The notes under the pieces are model-generated. The model ran no database searches. It saw only the letters and a program-made list of their open reading frames with translations, and was not told the DNA's origin. A program made the translations under genes and the position numbers. 64,000 bases of DNA from Planctomycetota bacterium (lineage in GTDB: Bacteria; Planctomycetota; B15-G4; SIAN01): positions 558,001 to 622,000 of the forward strand of contig JANQQL010000033.1 in NCBI GenBank assembly GCA_028289345.1. Direction: 5' to 3'. How positions within the stretch are numbered: position 1 is the first letter of the stretch; each line of letters starts with the position of its first letter. Of this stretch, positions 43,536 through 53,265 are shown piece after piece.

Positions 43536-46500
43536 GTGTACGGTGCCTACCTCCCTCGTAAACCTCGCCGGGTTCTGGTCCTGGGATCGGGCGCGTTGCA
43601 AATCGGTCAAGCCGGAGAGTTCGACTACTCCGGCTCTCAAGCCGTCAAAGCACTGCGCGAAGAGAAGATTCCTTCGGTCCTGATCAACCCCAACATCGCC
43701 ACCATCCAAACCAGTGAGGGGATGGCGGACCAGTTGCACTTATCCGCGGTGACTCCCGAGTTCGTCGAGCGGATTTTGGTCAAGGAAGAGGTCGATGCGA
43801 TTCTGCTGTCGTTCGGGGGACAGACGGCGCTCAACTGCGGACTGGCCCTGCACGACTCCGGCGTCTTCGAAAAGTACGGCGTGCGGGTGCTCGGGACACC
43901 GATCAAGTCGATCCGCGACACCGAAGACCGTGACCTGTTCGTTCAACGACTGGACGAAATCGGAGTCAAAACGGCGCGCGGCAAGGCCTGCGACACCATC
44001 GACGAAGCACGCGAGGCAGCCCGAGAAATCGGCCTGCCGGTCATGCTGCGCGGTGCCTTTGCTCTCGGAGGCAAGGGCAGCGGCATCGTCGACAGTGAAG
44101 AGGAGTTGGAGGATCGCCTACGGCGCGCGTTCGACGGCGGAATTCCGCAGGTGCTCGTCGAAGAATGTCTGCGCGGCTGGAAAGAAGTCGAATACGAAGT
44201 GGTCCGAGACGCGCGGGACAACTGTGTCACCGTGTGCAACATGGAAAACTTCGACCCCATGGGGATCCACACCGGGGAATCCATCGTCGTCGCCCCGTCC
44301 CAGACTCTGACCGACGAGGAGTACCACCTCCTGCGCACGATCGCCATCAAGACCGTGCGTCACCTGGGCATCGTCGGCGAGTGCAACATTCAGTACGCCT
44401 TGGACCCGAACAGCACCGACTACCGGGTGATTGAGATCAACGCACGGCTGTCCCGGTCCAGCGCCCTGGCCAGCAAGGCGACCGGCTACCCGCTGGCCTA
44501 CGTGGCGGCAAAGATTGCTTTGGGCTACACCCTGCCCGAGATTCAAAACGCGATCACCCGACGCACCACCGCCTTCTTCGAGCCTGCCCTCGATTACTTG
44601 GTTTGCAAGATGCCGCGTTGGGACCTCGGCAAGTTCCAGGGTGCCGAGATGCGCATCGGCAGTGAAATGAAGAGCGTCGGGGAAGTGATGGCCATTGGCC
44701 GGACGTTCCCCGAGGTGATTCAAAAGGCCCTGCGCATGCTCGACATTGGCGTCAAGGGCGTGGACCCGGATCACCACCCGTGTGAGGACGTGAAGGATCT
44801 GCTGGTGAATGCCACGCCCATCCGCATCTTTGCGGTGGCACGCGCGCTGCGCGATGGGATGAGCGTGGACGAGGTCCACGAACTCACCAAGATCGATCGC
44901 TGGTTCCTGCATGCCCTGGTCCCGATCGTGCAGATGCACGAAGACCTCAAGAAGAGCAAGAAAGTTCCGGCCGCCGACACTCTGAAACAAGCCAAGGAAC
45001 TGGGTTTCAGCGACGCCATGATCGCCGGCTTGACCAATCAGGACCCGGGCAAGGTGCGCGAGGCGCGCCAGAAGAACGACATCGTGCCCCATCTGGCCCA
45101 GATCGACACCCTGGCCGCCGAGTTCCCGGCCGAGACCAACTACCTGTACTCCACGTACCACGGCTCGCGCTCGGACATCGAGCCCTCGTGGCGCAAGAAG
45201 ATCATGGTGCTGGGGTCCGGGTCCTATCGAATTGGCTCGAGCGTTGAGTTCGACTGGTGCTGCGTGAATGCAGTCCAAGCCGCCAGTGAGGCCGGCTATG
45301 AGACCATCATGCTCAACTACAACCCGGAGACGGTGAGCACCGACTACGACATGTGTGACAAGCTGGTTTTTGACGAGATCAGCTTCGAGACCGTGCTCGA
45401 CATCTACGAACGGGAGCAGCCGGAAGGCGTGGTGGTCAGCATGGGTGGCCAGCTGCCGAACAACTTGGCGATCCGTTTGCACAACGCGGGAGTCAAGATC
45501 CTCGGCACCTCGGCGACCAACATCGACATGGCCGAGAACCGGCAGAAGTTCAGCCAGCTTCTCGACCAGATCGGCACCGACCAGCCGCGTTGGGCACACA
45601 TCACGGACGTCAGCAAGGCGGCCGAAATCGTCAAGGACCTGGGGGGCTTCCCGGTTCTGGTGCGACCCAGCTACGTGCTAAGCGGGGCCGCCATGTCGGT
45701 GGCCCACGAAACCCACGAACTGCAGCGCATTCTGGAGAAAGCGCGGGCCATTTCCCCGGAACACCCGGTGGTGGTTTCGAAGTTCGAAACCCATGCCCGC
45801 GAGATCGAGATCGACGCCGTCGCTCACGATGGCGAACTCGTCCTCTGGGCGATCAGCGAGCACATCGAAGACGCCGGGGTGCATAGCGGCGACGCGACGC
45901 TGGTGCTGCCTCCCCAGACCCTGTACATCGGCACCATCCGTCGGGTCCGGCAGATCGCCGCGGCCCTGGCTCGATCCCTCGAGATCACCGGTCCCTTCAA
46001 CGCCCAGTTTCTCGCCAAGCACAACGATGTGAAGGTCATCGAATGCAACCTGCGGGCCTCCCGAAGCTTCCCGTTCGTTTCCAAGGTGACCGGCAACAAC
46101 TTCGTCGCCACCGCCATGCGCGGCATGCTCGGCATTCCCACTCGCGTAGAGAACCGAGCCCTCGACCTGGACTACGTGGCGGTGAAGGCGCCTCAGTTCT
46201 CCTTCTCGCGTCTGGTGGGGGCCGATCCGATGCTCGGCGTCGAAATGGCGAGCACGGGAGAGGTCGGCTGCTTTGGCGATGACGTTCATGAGGCGCTGCT
46301 GCACGCGCTCCTGGCCACGGGCTTCCGTCTTCCCCAGAAAGGCGTGCTGCTCTCCCTGGGCCCCTTGCAAGACAAGTACATGTTCGCCGAGGACGCCAAG
46401 GTCATCGCCGAAGAGCTGAAGCTGCCGATCTACGCAACTCCTGGCACCGCGGAGGCACTGTCGGCGCTCCAGATTCCTTGCACCAGCTTGCCCAAGAGCG

Positions 46501-46766
46501 AGACCGGCAAGGACACGGCGATGGATGCCATCGACGAAGGCAAGGTGGACTTGGTCATCAATGTGCCGGTCGAGTACGACGAACTGGGTCGACCGGACGG
46601 CTACTTGATCCGTCGCCGGGCCGTGGACGCCGGCATCCCCTTGGTCACCGATCCGAAACTCGCTCGTGCCGTCGTCGAGGCCCTGCGCTGGAAGAGATCC
46701 ATGAAGGACCTGCAGCTCCATTCCTACGAGGAGTACCGACTGCGCAATCCTGTATCGCTGCGCTGA
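43536..46766 (+). CDS. carB: Carbamoyl-phosphate synthase large subunit
   Basis: 1,076 residues, full length. Two homologous ATP-grasp halves: LVLGSGALQIGQAGEFDYSG and LINPNIATIQTSEG open the first (carboxyphosphate) half; VLGSGSYRIGSSVEFDWCCV and LNYNPETVSTDYDMCDKL open the second (carbamate) half. MRGAFALGGKGSG and VRPSYVLSGAAMSV are the ATP loops. The C-terminal allosteric domain (about 930-1076) contains LPIYATPGTAEAL. GTG 43536 follows AAAGGGG. Forms the alpha-beta enzyme with CarA. No pyrimidine or arginine attenuator is obvious upstream. Confidence 0.97.
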   Translation: MYGAYLPRKPRRVLVLGSGALQIGQAGEFDYSGSQAVKALREEKIPSVLINPNIATIQTSEGMADQLHLSAVTPEFVERILVKEEVDAILLSFGGQTALNCGLALHDSGVFEKYGVRVLGTPIKSIRDTEDRDLFVQRLDEIGVKTARGKACDTIDEAREAAREIGLPVMLRGAFALGGKGSGIVDSEEELEDRLRRAFDGGIPQVLVEECLRGWKEVEYEVVRDARDNCVTVCNMENFDPMGIHTGESIVVAPSQTLTDEEYHLLRTIAIKTVRHLGIVGECNIQYALDPNSTDYRVIEINARLSRSSALASKATGYPLAYVAAKIALGYTLPEIQNAITRRTTAFFEPALDYLVCKMPRWDLGKFQGAEMRIGSEMKSVGEVMAIGRTFPEVIQKALRMLDIGVKGVDPDHHPCEDVKDLLVNATPIRIFAVARALRDGMSVDEVHELTKIDRWFLHALVPIVQMHEDLKKSKKVPAADTLKQAKELGFSDAMIAGLTNQDPGKVREARQKNDIVPHLAQIDTLAAEFPAETNYLYSTYHGSRSDIEPSWRKKIMVLGSGSYRIGSSVEFDWCCVNAVQAASEAGYETIMLNYNPETVSTDYDMCDKLVFDEISFETVLDIYEREQPEGVVVSMGGQLPNNLAIRLHNAGVKILGTSATNIDMAENRQKFSQLLDQIGTDQPRWAHITDVSKAAEIVKDLGGFPVLVRPSYVLSGAAMSVAHETHELQRILEKARAISPEHPVVVSKFETHAREIEIDAVAHDGELVLWAISEHIEDAGVHSGDATLVLPPQTLYIGTIRRVRQIAAALARSLEITGPFNAQFLAKHNDVKVIECNLRASRSFPFVSKVTGNNFVATAMRGMLGIPTRVENRALDLDYVAVKAPQFSFSRLVGADPMLGVEMASTGEVGCFGDDVHEALLHALLATGFRLPQKGVLLSLGPLQDKYMFAEDAKVIAEELKLPIYATPGTAEALSALQIPCTSLPKSETGKDTAMDAIDEGKVDLVINVPVEYDELGRPDGYLIRRRAVDAGIPLVTDPKLARAVVEALRWKRSMKDLQLHSYEEYRLRNPVSLR

Positions 46767-46907
46767 TCAGGTCGCCCCGGGCGGGCGGTGACCAAGCGCT
46801 GTCGGTCCCGATCTCGCCGCCCAGAGGAATGACTCTCCACGAACCGTGATTCATGGGGGGGTAAGTGGCCGTCCGTCCCGGCCCCCTCCGCAAGACAGCC
46901 AAGCCGA

Positions 46908-47258
46908 TCAGTCGCCGCGGTTGTTCTCCGGCGGCCGAGCATCGCGCAGGGCAAGTTCCCGGACCAGAGTCGTCAGCTCGCGCTGCTGTCGACGCTGATG
47001 GAGGGAGATCCACCAAAAGCCGACCAGCATGGCCACGATCCCCAGGTACGACACCAGATCGGCGCCACGGTCAATGCCGAGCAAGTTGGCCACTGCCGAC
47101 ACCGCATTCGGCCAAACCGTGGCACCCGCGGCGAGAAGCCACAACAGCGACCAGAGGAAAAAGTCCCGCCTTCGGATGGCGCCGCGCGAGGCCACCACCA
47201 GCGTTCCCACCTGCAACGCGGCAAAGAGCGTCAGCACAAAGATTTGGTAGCGGGTCAT
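46908..47258 (-). CDS. DUF2304-type small membrane protein
   Basis: 116 residues with three hydrophobic segments (IFVLTLFAALQVGTLVVA, FFLWSLLWLLAAGATVWP, DLVSYLGIVAMLVGFWWI) and a basic coiled C-terminus (LHQRRQQRELTTLVRELA). This matches DUF2304 proteins, which typically sit beside glycosyltransferase family 2 genes in envelope-glycan loci. The start overlaps the stop of the glycosyltransferase gene (ATGA), so the two are coupled. Function unknown; probably assists polyprenyl-linked sugar transfer. Confidence 0.82.
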   Translation of the reverse strand: MTRYQIFVLTLFAALQVGTLVVASRGAIRRRDFFLWSLLWLLAAGATVWPNAVSAVANLLGIDRGADLVSYLGIVAMLVGFWWISLHQRRQQRELTTLVRELALRDARPPENNRGD

Positions 47259-47911
47259 CTCGTCACCTTGTGAATCAAGTAGCGCGCGGCGATTCGGAGC
47301 GCATCCCATGACGACTGACCTTTGCCGAGGGAGTGCTCGGTGTATCGAATTTGTACCGGGACCTCTCGATAGGGAAGCCGACTGTCGTGAATCAGGTCCA
47401 TGATCTCACTGGCGTGATCCATGCGATCCATGGTGATCTTCAAGTGCGCGGCCGCCCGGCGGGTGAACGCCCGCAATCCATTGTGAGTATCTGTCACCTT
47501 CAGGCGACTGAAGATCCGCGTGAAGAGAACCCCAAGGCGCAACACCAACCAACGACTCTTCGGCAGATTCACGGTACTTCCGAGAAAGCGTGAGCCGAGG
47601 GTGATCTCACACTGCCCCTCCCGAAGCGGTTGCAGGAGGGCGTGGATGTCCTCCACCCGGTGCTGTCCGTCCGCGTCGAACGTCACGATCATGTCGGCGC
47701 CGGCTCGCATCGAGTATTCGATGCCGGTGCGCAGCGCCGCTCCCTGGCCCCGGTTGATCAAGTGTCGCAACGCGTGAGCGCCACCGCGACTCGCGATCGC
47801 AAACGTCTCGTCCGTGGACCCGTCGTCCACCACCACGACATGGGAAAACTCTTTGCGCAAACCCTCGAGCACCGCCGCGATCGCGGCGCCCTCGTTGTAC
47901 GCAGGGATCAC
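47255..47911 (-). CDS. Family 2 glycosyltransferase (DPM1/dolichol-phosphate mannosyltransferase-like)
   Basis: At least 218 residues from GTG 47911. GT-A core: IPAYNEGAAIAAVLEGL, VVVVDDGSTDETFA, nucleotide/metal Asp in IVTFDADGQHRVEDI, then DTHNGLRAFTR, and acceptor-side EVPVQIRYTEH. It likely transfers a sugar to a polyprenyl phosphate. The start is odd. Family members begin several residues before VVIPAYNE, and the codons just upstream do encode REPRIHV in frame, but no canonical start codon exists there. An ATG at 47984 overlapping the M16 stop (ATGA) would be the expected coupled start but is one base out of frame. A single-base indel or non-standard start is possible. Confidence 0.85.
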   Translation of the reverse strand: MIPAYNEGAAIAAVLEGLRKEFSHVVVVDDGSTDETFAIASRGGAHALRHLINRGQGAALRTGIEYSMRAGADMIVTFDADGQHRVEDIHALLQPLREGQCEITLGSRFLGSTVNLPKSRWLVLRLGVLFTRIFSRLKVTDTHNGLRAFTRRAAAHLKITMDRMDHASEIMDLIHDSRLPYREVPVQIRYTEHSLGKGQSSWDALRIAARYLIHKVTR

Positions 47912-47980
47912 GACATGGATCCGCGGCTCACGGTCTGGCGAGTCGGAGTTCGTCGTTGAGTCCCTCCCAGGAAGCGTGTG

Positions 47981-50812
47981 TCATTCGGCTTCGGCGGCGC
48001 GCTCGGTCGTGGTTTCGAACATCTCCTCGACCGGGCGAATCCGAACCCGGGAGGCCTCGATCCCAAGCGGATAGCTCTCGATCACCTGGTCCTCTTCGAG
48101 GATTTCGGCCGGCTTTGCCACCTCGCCGTAGTCGATCGGAGAAACCTGATCGGCGACCAGGGCGTCGCGGATGCCCTCGGCGTCCTCGGTCACCATGGCG
48201 AAGATCAGATGGTCCGTCTGCAGGTGCTTTCGGATGGCGGCGTTGACCTCGTCCAGAGTGAGCTCGCCCAGGGTCTTCTGCAGCCGTCTCAAGTGCCCTT
48301 CTTCGATCCCGTAGAATCGATCGTCCACCGCGTATCCGAGCCGATCCATGGTCGTCTCCGCGTAGTGCAGCGCATACTTCTGCAGGAATCCACGGGTCGT
48401 TTCGAATTGTTCCTGGGTCATGCCGTTCTCGATCAGCAGATCGATTTCCCGCAGCGCTGCACGAGTCGCGAACAGCGCTTGCTCCTGGGGCACGGGCCGA
48501 ATCCAGACTTCGAACAAGTGCTGACGCCGGCCAACCCCGGTGGGGGGAAAGCTGCGCCGGCCGCCATTGGGGAAGACCTCGATGTAGGAATAGTCCCCGT
48601 AGTTCATTCCCCGCGCTTCGCGGATGACTTGGTAGAGATGACTCGAGCTGTTGCGGTGTTCCCCCAGCCAGGAGTTCGCCAGCCACAGGGCGTAGAACTC
48701 GCGGCTGCCCCGGTGAACATCGATCGGAACCCCAAAGCTGATCGCGGTGGAAGGCCCGGGCTTCTTCACGAGGACCACATGACGTCCTTCGATCGGGGCG
48801 GGCTCAGGAGCGGCAACGGCCGAAGCCGTTCCTTTCGGCAGCCGTTGCAAGTCCGCTTGCACTCGAGCCAACAGGGAATCCGTGAACGAGCCGCCGAGTC
48901 CCAGGACCACGTTGTCCTTGGTGTAGTGTTGGCGATGAAACTCTCGAACATCGTCCAGCGTCAATGCTTTCAAAGAAGCCACGGTGCCCTCGACAAGATG
49001 TTCGTAGGGAGTTCCAGCGAACACCGCCTCGGACAAGGTCGCCTTGCCCAACTCTTCATCGGACGAAAAACGCAGCGAGTTTTCGATGCCCGACACTGTC
49101 TGGTCGCGAAGTCGCTCGAAGTCCTCCTGTCGGAAACCGGGATGGAGCAGAGCATCGCTCATCAAATCGTAGAAGCCCTCCGCGTGGTCACGATGCACCG
49201 AGCCGGTGACCACGGTCATTTCCTTGTCCACCGACGCCCCGTACCAGGCAGCCATCGGAAACAGGGACTCGAGGATTTCGTCGTAGCTGCGATGGGCGGT
49301 TCCGCCATCGCCGACCATGGCCGCGGTCAAGCTCGCCAGGCCTTCTTTTCCCGGAGGATCATCCTGGCTCCCCGCACGGAACCAGAATTTGAATGCCAGG
49401 TTGGGGTCCGCCGCGACAGGCAACAGCACCGCCTCGGACGCCCCCGGCGCCTCGGCGATCACTTCGGGCAAAGCCTGGTCCTTGCTGTGCAGAACCGCAA
49501 CGGTCCGCCGGTCCGCGGTCAGATACTTCTGCGCTGCCACCTGCACGTCCTTTGGAGTGACCTGGTCGAGGGTCGCGTACATCTCGTCGACGCACGTGAG
49601 ATCACCGGTGATCGCGATGAACCGCGCCATCCCCCCGGCCACGGCACCGGGAGTGGTGAGGCCAGACAGAAACGAGTACTTGCTACGCGACCGAACCGCC
49701 GCCAGCTGTTCTTCGGTGGGAGGGGTGCGCTGCATCGACTCCAGGGTGTCGAGGATCTCGGCCTCCACCGCGCCCAGATCCGCGGGATCCTTGACCCGCG
49801 CGATGATCGACCATAGCCCGGGGTCCCGGTTGTAACCGAAGTCCTCGAACAACACTTCCACCCGTTGCTCATCGAGAACAAGCTTCTTGTACAAGGGAGA
49901 CGTCTGACCAAAACCCAGCTCGCCAATCAGCGTCGCCGCCAACATGGTGCGATCGCTGGGCAAGAACCGCTCCCCTTTGAAGGACACACTCAGGATTGGC
50001 AGCGTCTGACCGTCAAACGGAATGGTGGTGCGTTTGGGCGCGGTCTGCGCCGGTTCTTTCGGAATGGCGGGGGCCTGATACCCGGGCTTCCAGCCTTCGT
50101 AGTTGGCCCGGATGTGTTTCTCGGCCACGTCTCGATCAAAGTCGCCAGCGACCAGGAGCACAACGTTCTCCGGCCGATAAAAACGCTGGAAGAAGCTCTT
50201 CGAATACTCGAACTGCTCCGGCATCTTCTTGATGTCGGCCTCGTAGCCAATCGTCATGTGCTTGTAGGTGTGCTGGTCGAAAGCCTCGAAGTGGAGCCCC
50301 TCGAACAGCGCCCAGAACGGATTCGTGCGCCCCTTGCGGTACTCTCCATAGACAGCCCCTGACTCGGTCTTGAAATCGGCTTCGCTGTACTGGAGGTTTT
50401 GAAAACGATCGGCTTCGATTTCGATGACCGTCGGCAGATCCTCGCGGGTGAACCCCAGGTGGTAGGCCGTCAGGTCATCGGAGGTGTAGGCGTTGGCGTC
50501 GGCTCCCATGGATGTCACGATCGAGTCGTAGACATCTCCGGGATACTTTTCGCTCCCGCGGAACATCATGTGTTCGAAGAAGTGAGCGAAGCCCGTCACC
50601 CCTTCTTCCACTTCGTCGCGACTCCCCGTGCGCACGATCGACCAGTAGGCCACCAGCCCCTCGGATGGCATGGGCACCAGAAGCACCTTCAAGCCGTTGT
50701 CGAGCTGCAGTCGATGCACCTCGTAGGGAAACACCCCGGCCTGGGCCGAACCGGGCAACAGCGCCAACAAGAGGAGAGGGAGCGCGGCAATGAAGAGGAG
50801 GGGACGGCGCAT
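47981..50812 (-). CDS. Secreted M16 (pitrilysin-like) zinc protease, fused two-unit form
   Basis: 943 residues with a signal peptide (MRRPLLFIAALPLLLLALLPGSAQA). The first M16 unit has the inverted zinc motif HFFEH (H77, E80, H81) and the distal Glu region TESGAVYGEYRKGR. The second half (about 480-900) is a further M16 pair beginning LAFKFWFRAGSQDDPPGKEG that lacks HxxEH and is probably structural. Fused active and inactive units form the peptide-degrading clamshell of this family, usually cutting short secreted or periplasmic peptides. The ATG gives the signal peptide; the frame open to 51457 is unsupported. Divergent from the methyltransferase at 50990. Confidence 0.92.
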   Translation of the reverse strand: MRRPLLFIAALPLLLLALLPGSAQAGVFPYEVHRLQLDNGLKVLLVPMPSEGLVAYWSIVRTGSRDEVEEGVTGFAHFFEHMMFRGSEKYPGDVYDSIVTSMGADANAYTSDDLTAYHLGFTREDLPTVIEIEADRFQNLQYSEADFKTESGAVYGEYRKGRTNPFWALFEGLHFEAFDQHTYKHMTIGYEADIKKMPEQFEYSKSFFQRFYRPENVVLLVAGDFDRDVAEKHIRANYEGWKPGYQAPAIPKEPAQTAPKRTTIPFDGQTLPILSVSFKGERFLPSDRTMLAATLIGELGFGQTSPLYKKLVLDEQRVEVLFEDFGYNRDPGLWSIIARVKDPADLGAVEAEILDTLESMQRTPPTEEQLAAVRSRSKYSFLSGLTTPGAVAGGMARFIAITGDLTCVDEMYATLDQVTPKDVQVAAQKYLTADRRTVAVLHSKDQALPEVIAEAPGASEAVLLPVAADPNLAFKFWFRAGSQDDPPGKEGLASLTAAMVGDGGTAHRSYDEILESLFPMAAWYGASVDKEMTVVTGSVHRDHAEGFYDLMSDALLHPGFRQEDFERLRDQTVSGIENSLRFSSDEELGKATLSEAVFAGTPYEHLVEGTVASLKALTLDDVREFHRQHYTKDNVVLGLGGSFTDSLLARVQADLQRLPKGTASAVAAPEPAPIEGRHVVLVKKPGPSTAISFGVPIDVHRGSREFYALWLANSWLGEHRNSSSHLYQVIREARGMNYGDYSYIEVFPNGGRRSFPPTGVGRRQHLFEVWIRPVPQEQALFATRAALREIDLLIENGMTQEQFETTRGFLQKYALHYAETTMDRLGYAVDDRFYGIEEGHLRRLQKTLGELTLDEVNAAIRKHLQTDHLIFAMVTEDAEGIRDALVADQVSPIDYGEVAKPAEILEEDQVIESYPLGIEASRVRIRPVEEMFETTTERAAEAE

Positions 50813-50989
50813 GAGGAAACCAAGCCTTTGCGAATCGGACCAATGCGAGAGACGGACCGCCAACATGGGACGATATCCGACTTTCCGGACCGAGAGAACC
50901 ACTCCGAGGTGAGCGCCGCGAGCCAACGGTGGTGACGGATTCCGCGCTGTGGTAAATCGCTGAGGCATCTTCGGCCAGGAGGACCCTTC

Positions 50990-51706
50990 GTGGCACAACC
51001 ATCGACCTCGGAACACTACATCGGCACGGAGCTGGAACTGTTCCGTCACGCCACCAATTGGAAGGAGTATCTGGCCGCGCAGATCCGGCCTTTGCTCGGC
51101 CAGCGAGTTCTGGAAGTAGGAGCCGGCATGGGAGGGACCACGGAACGCCTCGCTGGCAACGACCAAACTTCGTGGGTCTGCCTGGAGCCAGACCCGGAAC
51201 TCATTCGGCGAATCCAAGAAAAATGCGACCGCGGTGAGCTGCCGCGGGGTTGCGTACCACGCCAAGGAATCCTGAGTGACCTCGGCTCCGACGAACAGTT
51301 CGACACCATCCTCTACATCGACGTTCTCGAACACATCGAACACGACGCCGCCGAGATGGCAGCGGCCGCAGCACACCTGTCCCCTGGGGGACGAATCGTC
51401 GTGTTGTCCCCCTCGTACCAGTGGCTGTACAGCCCTTTCGACCAGGCCATCGGCCACTACCGTCGTTATTCAAGAAAGACGTTGCGTGCGGCCGCCCCGG
51501 ATGGACTTGACTGCGTGCGCATGCGTTATCTCGACAGCGTCGGAGTGATGGCCTCGGCAGCCAATCGATTCTTGATGAAGCAGGGGATGCCCACCCCGTC
51601 TCAACTGCGCTTCTGGGATCGAGTTCTGGTTCCTCTGTCGCGTTGGGTCGATCGACTGACGGCGTTCACCTTCGGCAAGTCGATCCTCGGGGTCTGGCGC
51701 AAGTGA
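50990..51706 (+). CDS. Class I SAM-dependent methyltransferase
   Basis: 238 residues. Motif I VLEVGAGMGGTTERL, acidic CLEPDPELIRRIQ, motif II-like FDTILYIDVLEHIEHDAAEM, motif III LSPGGRIVVLSPSYQ and HYRRYSRKTL. The EHIEHD region and the C-terminal membrane-associated FWDRVLVPLSRWVDRL segment resemble methyltransferases found with glycosyltransferases and lipid-glycan genes. The substrate cannot be told. GTG 50990 has AGGAGG nine bases upstream. Coupled to the YigZ-type gene by GTGA. Confidence 0.85.
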   Translation: MAQPSTSEHYIGTELELFRHATNWKEYLAAQIRPLLGQRVLEVGAGMGGTTERLAGNDQTSWVCLEPDPELIRRIQEKCDRGELPRGCVPRQGILSDLGSDEQFDTILYIDVLEHIEHDAAEMAAAAAHLSPGGRIVVLSPSYQWLYSPFDQAIGHYRRYSRKTLRAAAPDGLDCVRMRYLDSVGVMASAANRFLMKQGMPTPSQLRFWDRVLVPLSRWVDRLTAFTFGKSILGVWRK

Positions 51707-52332
51707 AGACCTATCGCACCGTTCAAGGGACGCTGCGCCACGAGACCGACAAGATCAAGGGGTCACGCTTCATTGCCACGGTCGCCCCGATCTCTTCCGA
51801 AGAAGAGGTGCGCCCCATTCGCCGCCAGTTGGCCGAGGAGTTTCCAGATGCCAATCACCACTGCCTCGCGTGGCGCCTGGCACCGGACGGCGCTCAATTC
51901 CGTGCCCAGGACGACGGCGAACCAAGCGGTTCTGCGGGAACCCCGATTCTCCGCCAGCTCGAATCCCGGCAGGTTTGCGATGCGTTAGTGGTGGTCACCC
52001 GCATTTTCGGAGGGGTGAAGCTTGGCGTCGGCGGACTGATCCGCGCCTACGGGGGAGCCGCCGCCGAGGCGCTGGATCGGGCGCGACTCGTGGACGTCGA
52101 GCTCACGGTCTCGGTCGAAATCTCACTGCCCTACGAGTTCACCGGCCCGGTGAAGGGACTCTTTGCGGCTCACGGGCTGATTCCCGAGCGCTCGGACTAC
52201 GGAGAAACCGTGAGCCATTGGCTTCGCCTCGCTCCCGAACGGTGCTCCGAAATCTCGCGAGAACTCCAGGATCGCACCGCCGGCAAGGCCGAAATGAGAG
52301 TCCACGGCTCCGCGCCACGAGTCAGCTCGTGA
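51703..52332 (+). CDS. IMPACT/YigZ family protein
   Basis: 209 residues, the usual length of bacterial YigZ proteins. N-terminal IMPACT domain with KGSRFIATVAPISSEEE, HHCLAWRL, the signature DDGEPSGSAGTPIL and VVTRIFGGVKLGVGGLIRAYG. The C-terminal DUF1949-like domain is shorter and ends in a Ser/Arg tail. Members are thought to interact with translation factors or act as regulators; the biochemical role is not settled. GTG 51703 overlaps the methyltransferase stop, and the 3' end overlaps the convergent coiled-coil gene by 11 bases. Confidence 0.93.
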   Translation: MKTYRTVQGTLRHETDKIKGSRFIATVAPISSEEEVRPIRRQLAEEFPDANHHCLAWRLAPDGAQFRAQDDGEPSGSAGTPILRQLESRQVCDALVVVTRIFGGVKLGVGGLIRAYGGAAAEALDRARLVDVELTVSVEISLPYEFTGPVKGLFAAHGLIPERSDYGETVSHWLRLAPERCSEISRELQDRTAGKAEMRVHGSAPRVSS

Positions 52333-53056
52333 CTTGCTGGAGTTGCCGATTCAATTCGAACACCTGGCGCAACATCTTCTGGCGCTGGGGCGTGCGAGAG
52401 ACCTTGCGATTCGCCAACGACGCGTCCAAACGTGGCACAGGAACTTCTTCGACGGGACCGGCGTGAATGGCGCGTTCCAGTGCCTGTTCGGTTTCGTCCA
52501 ATCGCGAGAGCAGCTTCTTGACCCGACGTCGGAGCAGAGCCACTTCCCGATCTTTCGATTCCAACACCGTCGAGGCGACTTTGCGGCCGTTCTTGCGCAG
52601 AACCCGGCACGATTCGTCGACGATCGATTGACGCAGGCTTTCCGGCACACGGCTTCCCCGAAACAGTTCCCGCGCGCGCAACACCAAGGCTTGCTCGGAC
52701 GCCGCAATCAGGGTGTCTTCGTGAACGACGGGCTCTTCGGGGTCTTCTTCTTCCAGCTCTCGGCGCGCTTCGTCCAAGCGTCGCCAGCGTTCCCGAAGCT
52801 CCACCTGACGTTCCATCTGGACCAGCATGCGCTGATGGGCTTGCTCGACCAGGGACTCCATTTCGTCCTCGTCGAGCTGGAACGTCCGCTCCAGCAAACT
52901 CTGATTGATGGCACGCTCGATCAGCCGAGACAGTTCGGCCGGGGTCACCGAGCGAATGCGCCGCACGCCGCGGGAGCGAAGCTCCTCCGGAGTCGTGCTG
53001 CGACCAACATCGCGGACCGCATGGTCAAATGGGGTGTCCGGCGCGGGACGTTTCAT
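52322..53056 (-). CDS. Coiled-coil hypothetical protein
   Basis: 244 residues from ATG 53056 (MKRPAPDTPFDH). Highly charged, with long helices: about 60-110 (LSRLIERAINQSLLERTFQL, MLVQMERQVELRERWRRLDE), a basic-acidic middle, and about 165-215 (VLESKDREVALLRRRVKKLL, RLDETEQALERAI). A dimeric or structural role is likely. No family recognised; similar length and charge occur in hypothetical proteins of several phyla. The frame extends to 53224, but that part is a Ser-rich shadow. Confidence 0.7.
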   Translation of the reverse strand: MKRPAPDTPFDHAVRDVGRSTTPEELRSRGVRRIRSVTPAELSRLIERAINQSLLERTFQLDEDEMESLVEQAHQRMLVQMERQVELRERWRRLDEARRELEEEDPEEPVVHEDTLIAASEQALVLRARELFRGSRVPESLRQSIVDESCRVLRKNGRKVASTVLESKDREVALLRRRVKKLLSRLDETEQALERAIHAGPVEEVPVPRLDASLANRKVSRTPQRQKMLRQVFELNRQLQQVTS

Positions 53057-53265
53057 CAAACACTTCCTTGGCACTCGCTTGGCGCGGTTCGGCTCTGATG
53101 CCCTCGGAGGTGTTTTGAGACAGCCCTCGTTTCCTTGGGACGGCAACCTTCCCCGAACCAGCCATTCCGAGAGGATTATAGAGGATGATCGATGGGACGA
53201 GGAGGCCAAGGTGCGCGGTTTCAAAGCACACCGAGGGCCATTGGGAGCGTGGTGGAGGAGAGACC

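Noticed and set aside
44118..45599. Minus-strand frame of 493 codons inside carB
   Set aside because: It lies wholly within a full-length carB with invariant motifs and reads as His/Gly/Val-rich shadow sequence.
47978..49816. Plus-strand frame of 612 codons opposite the M16 protease
   Set aside because: The minus strand encodes a clear M16 protease with HFFEH and a signal peptide; the plus frame has no family features and is a shadow of high-GC coding DNA.
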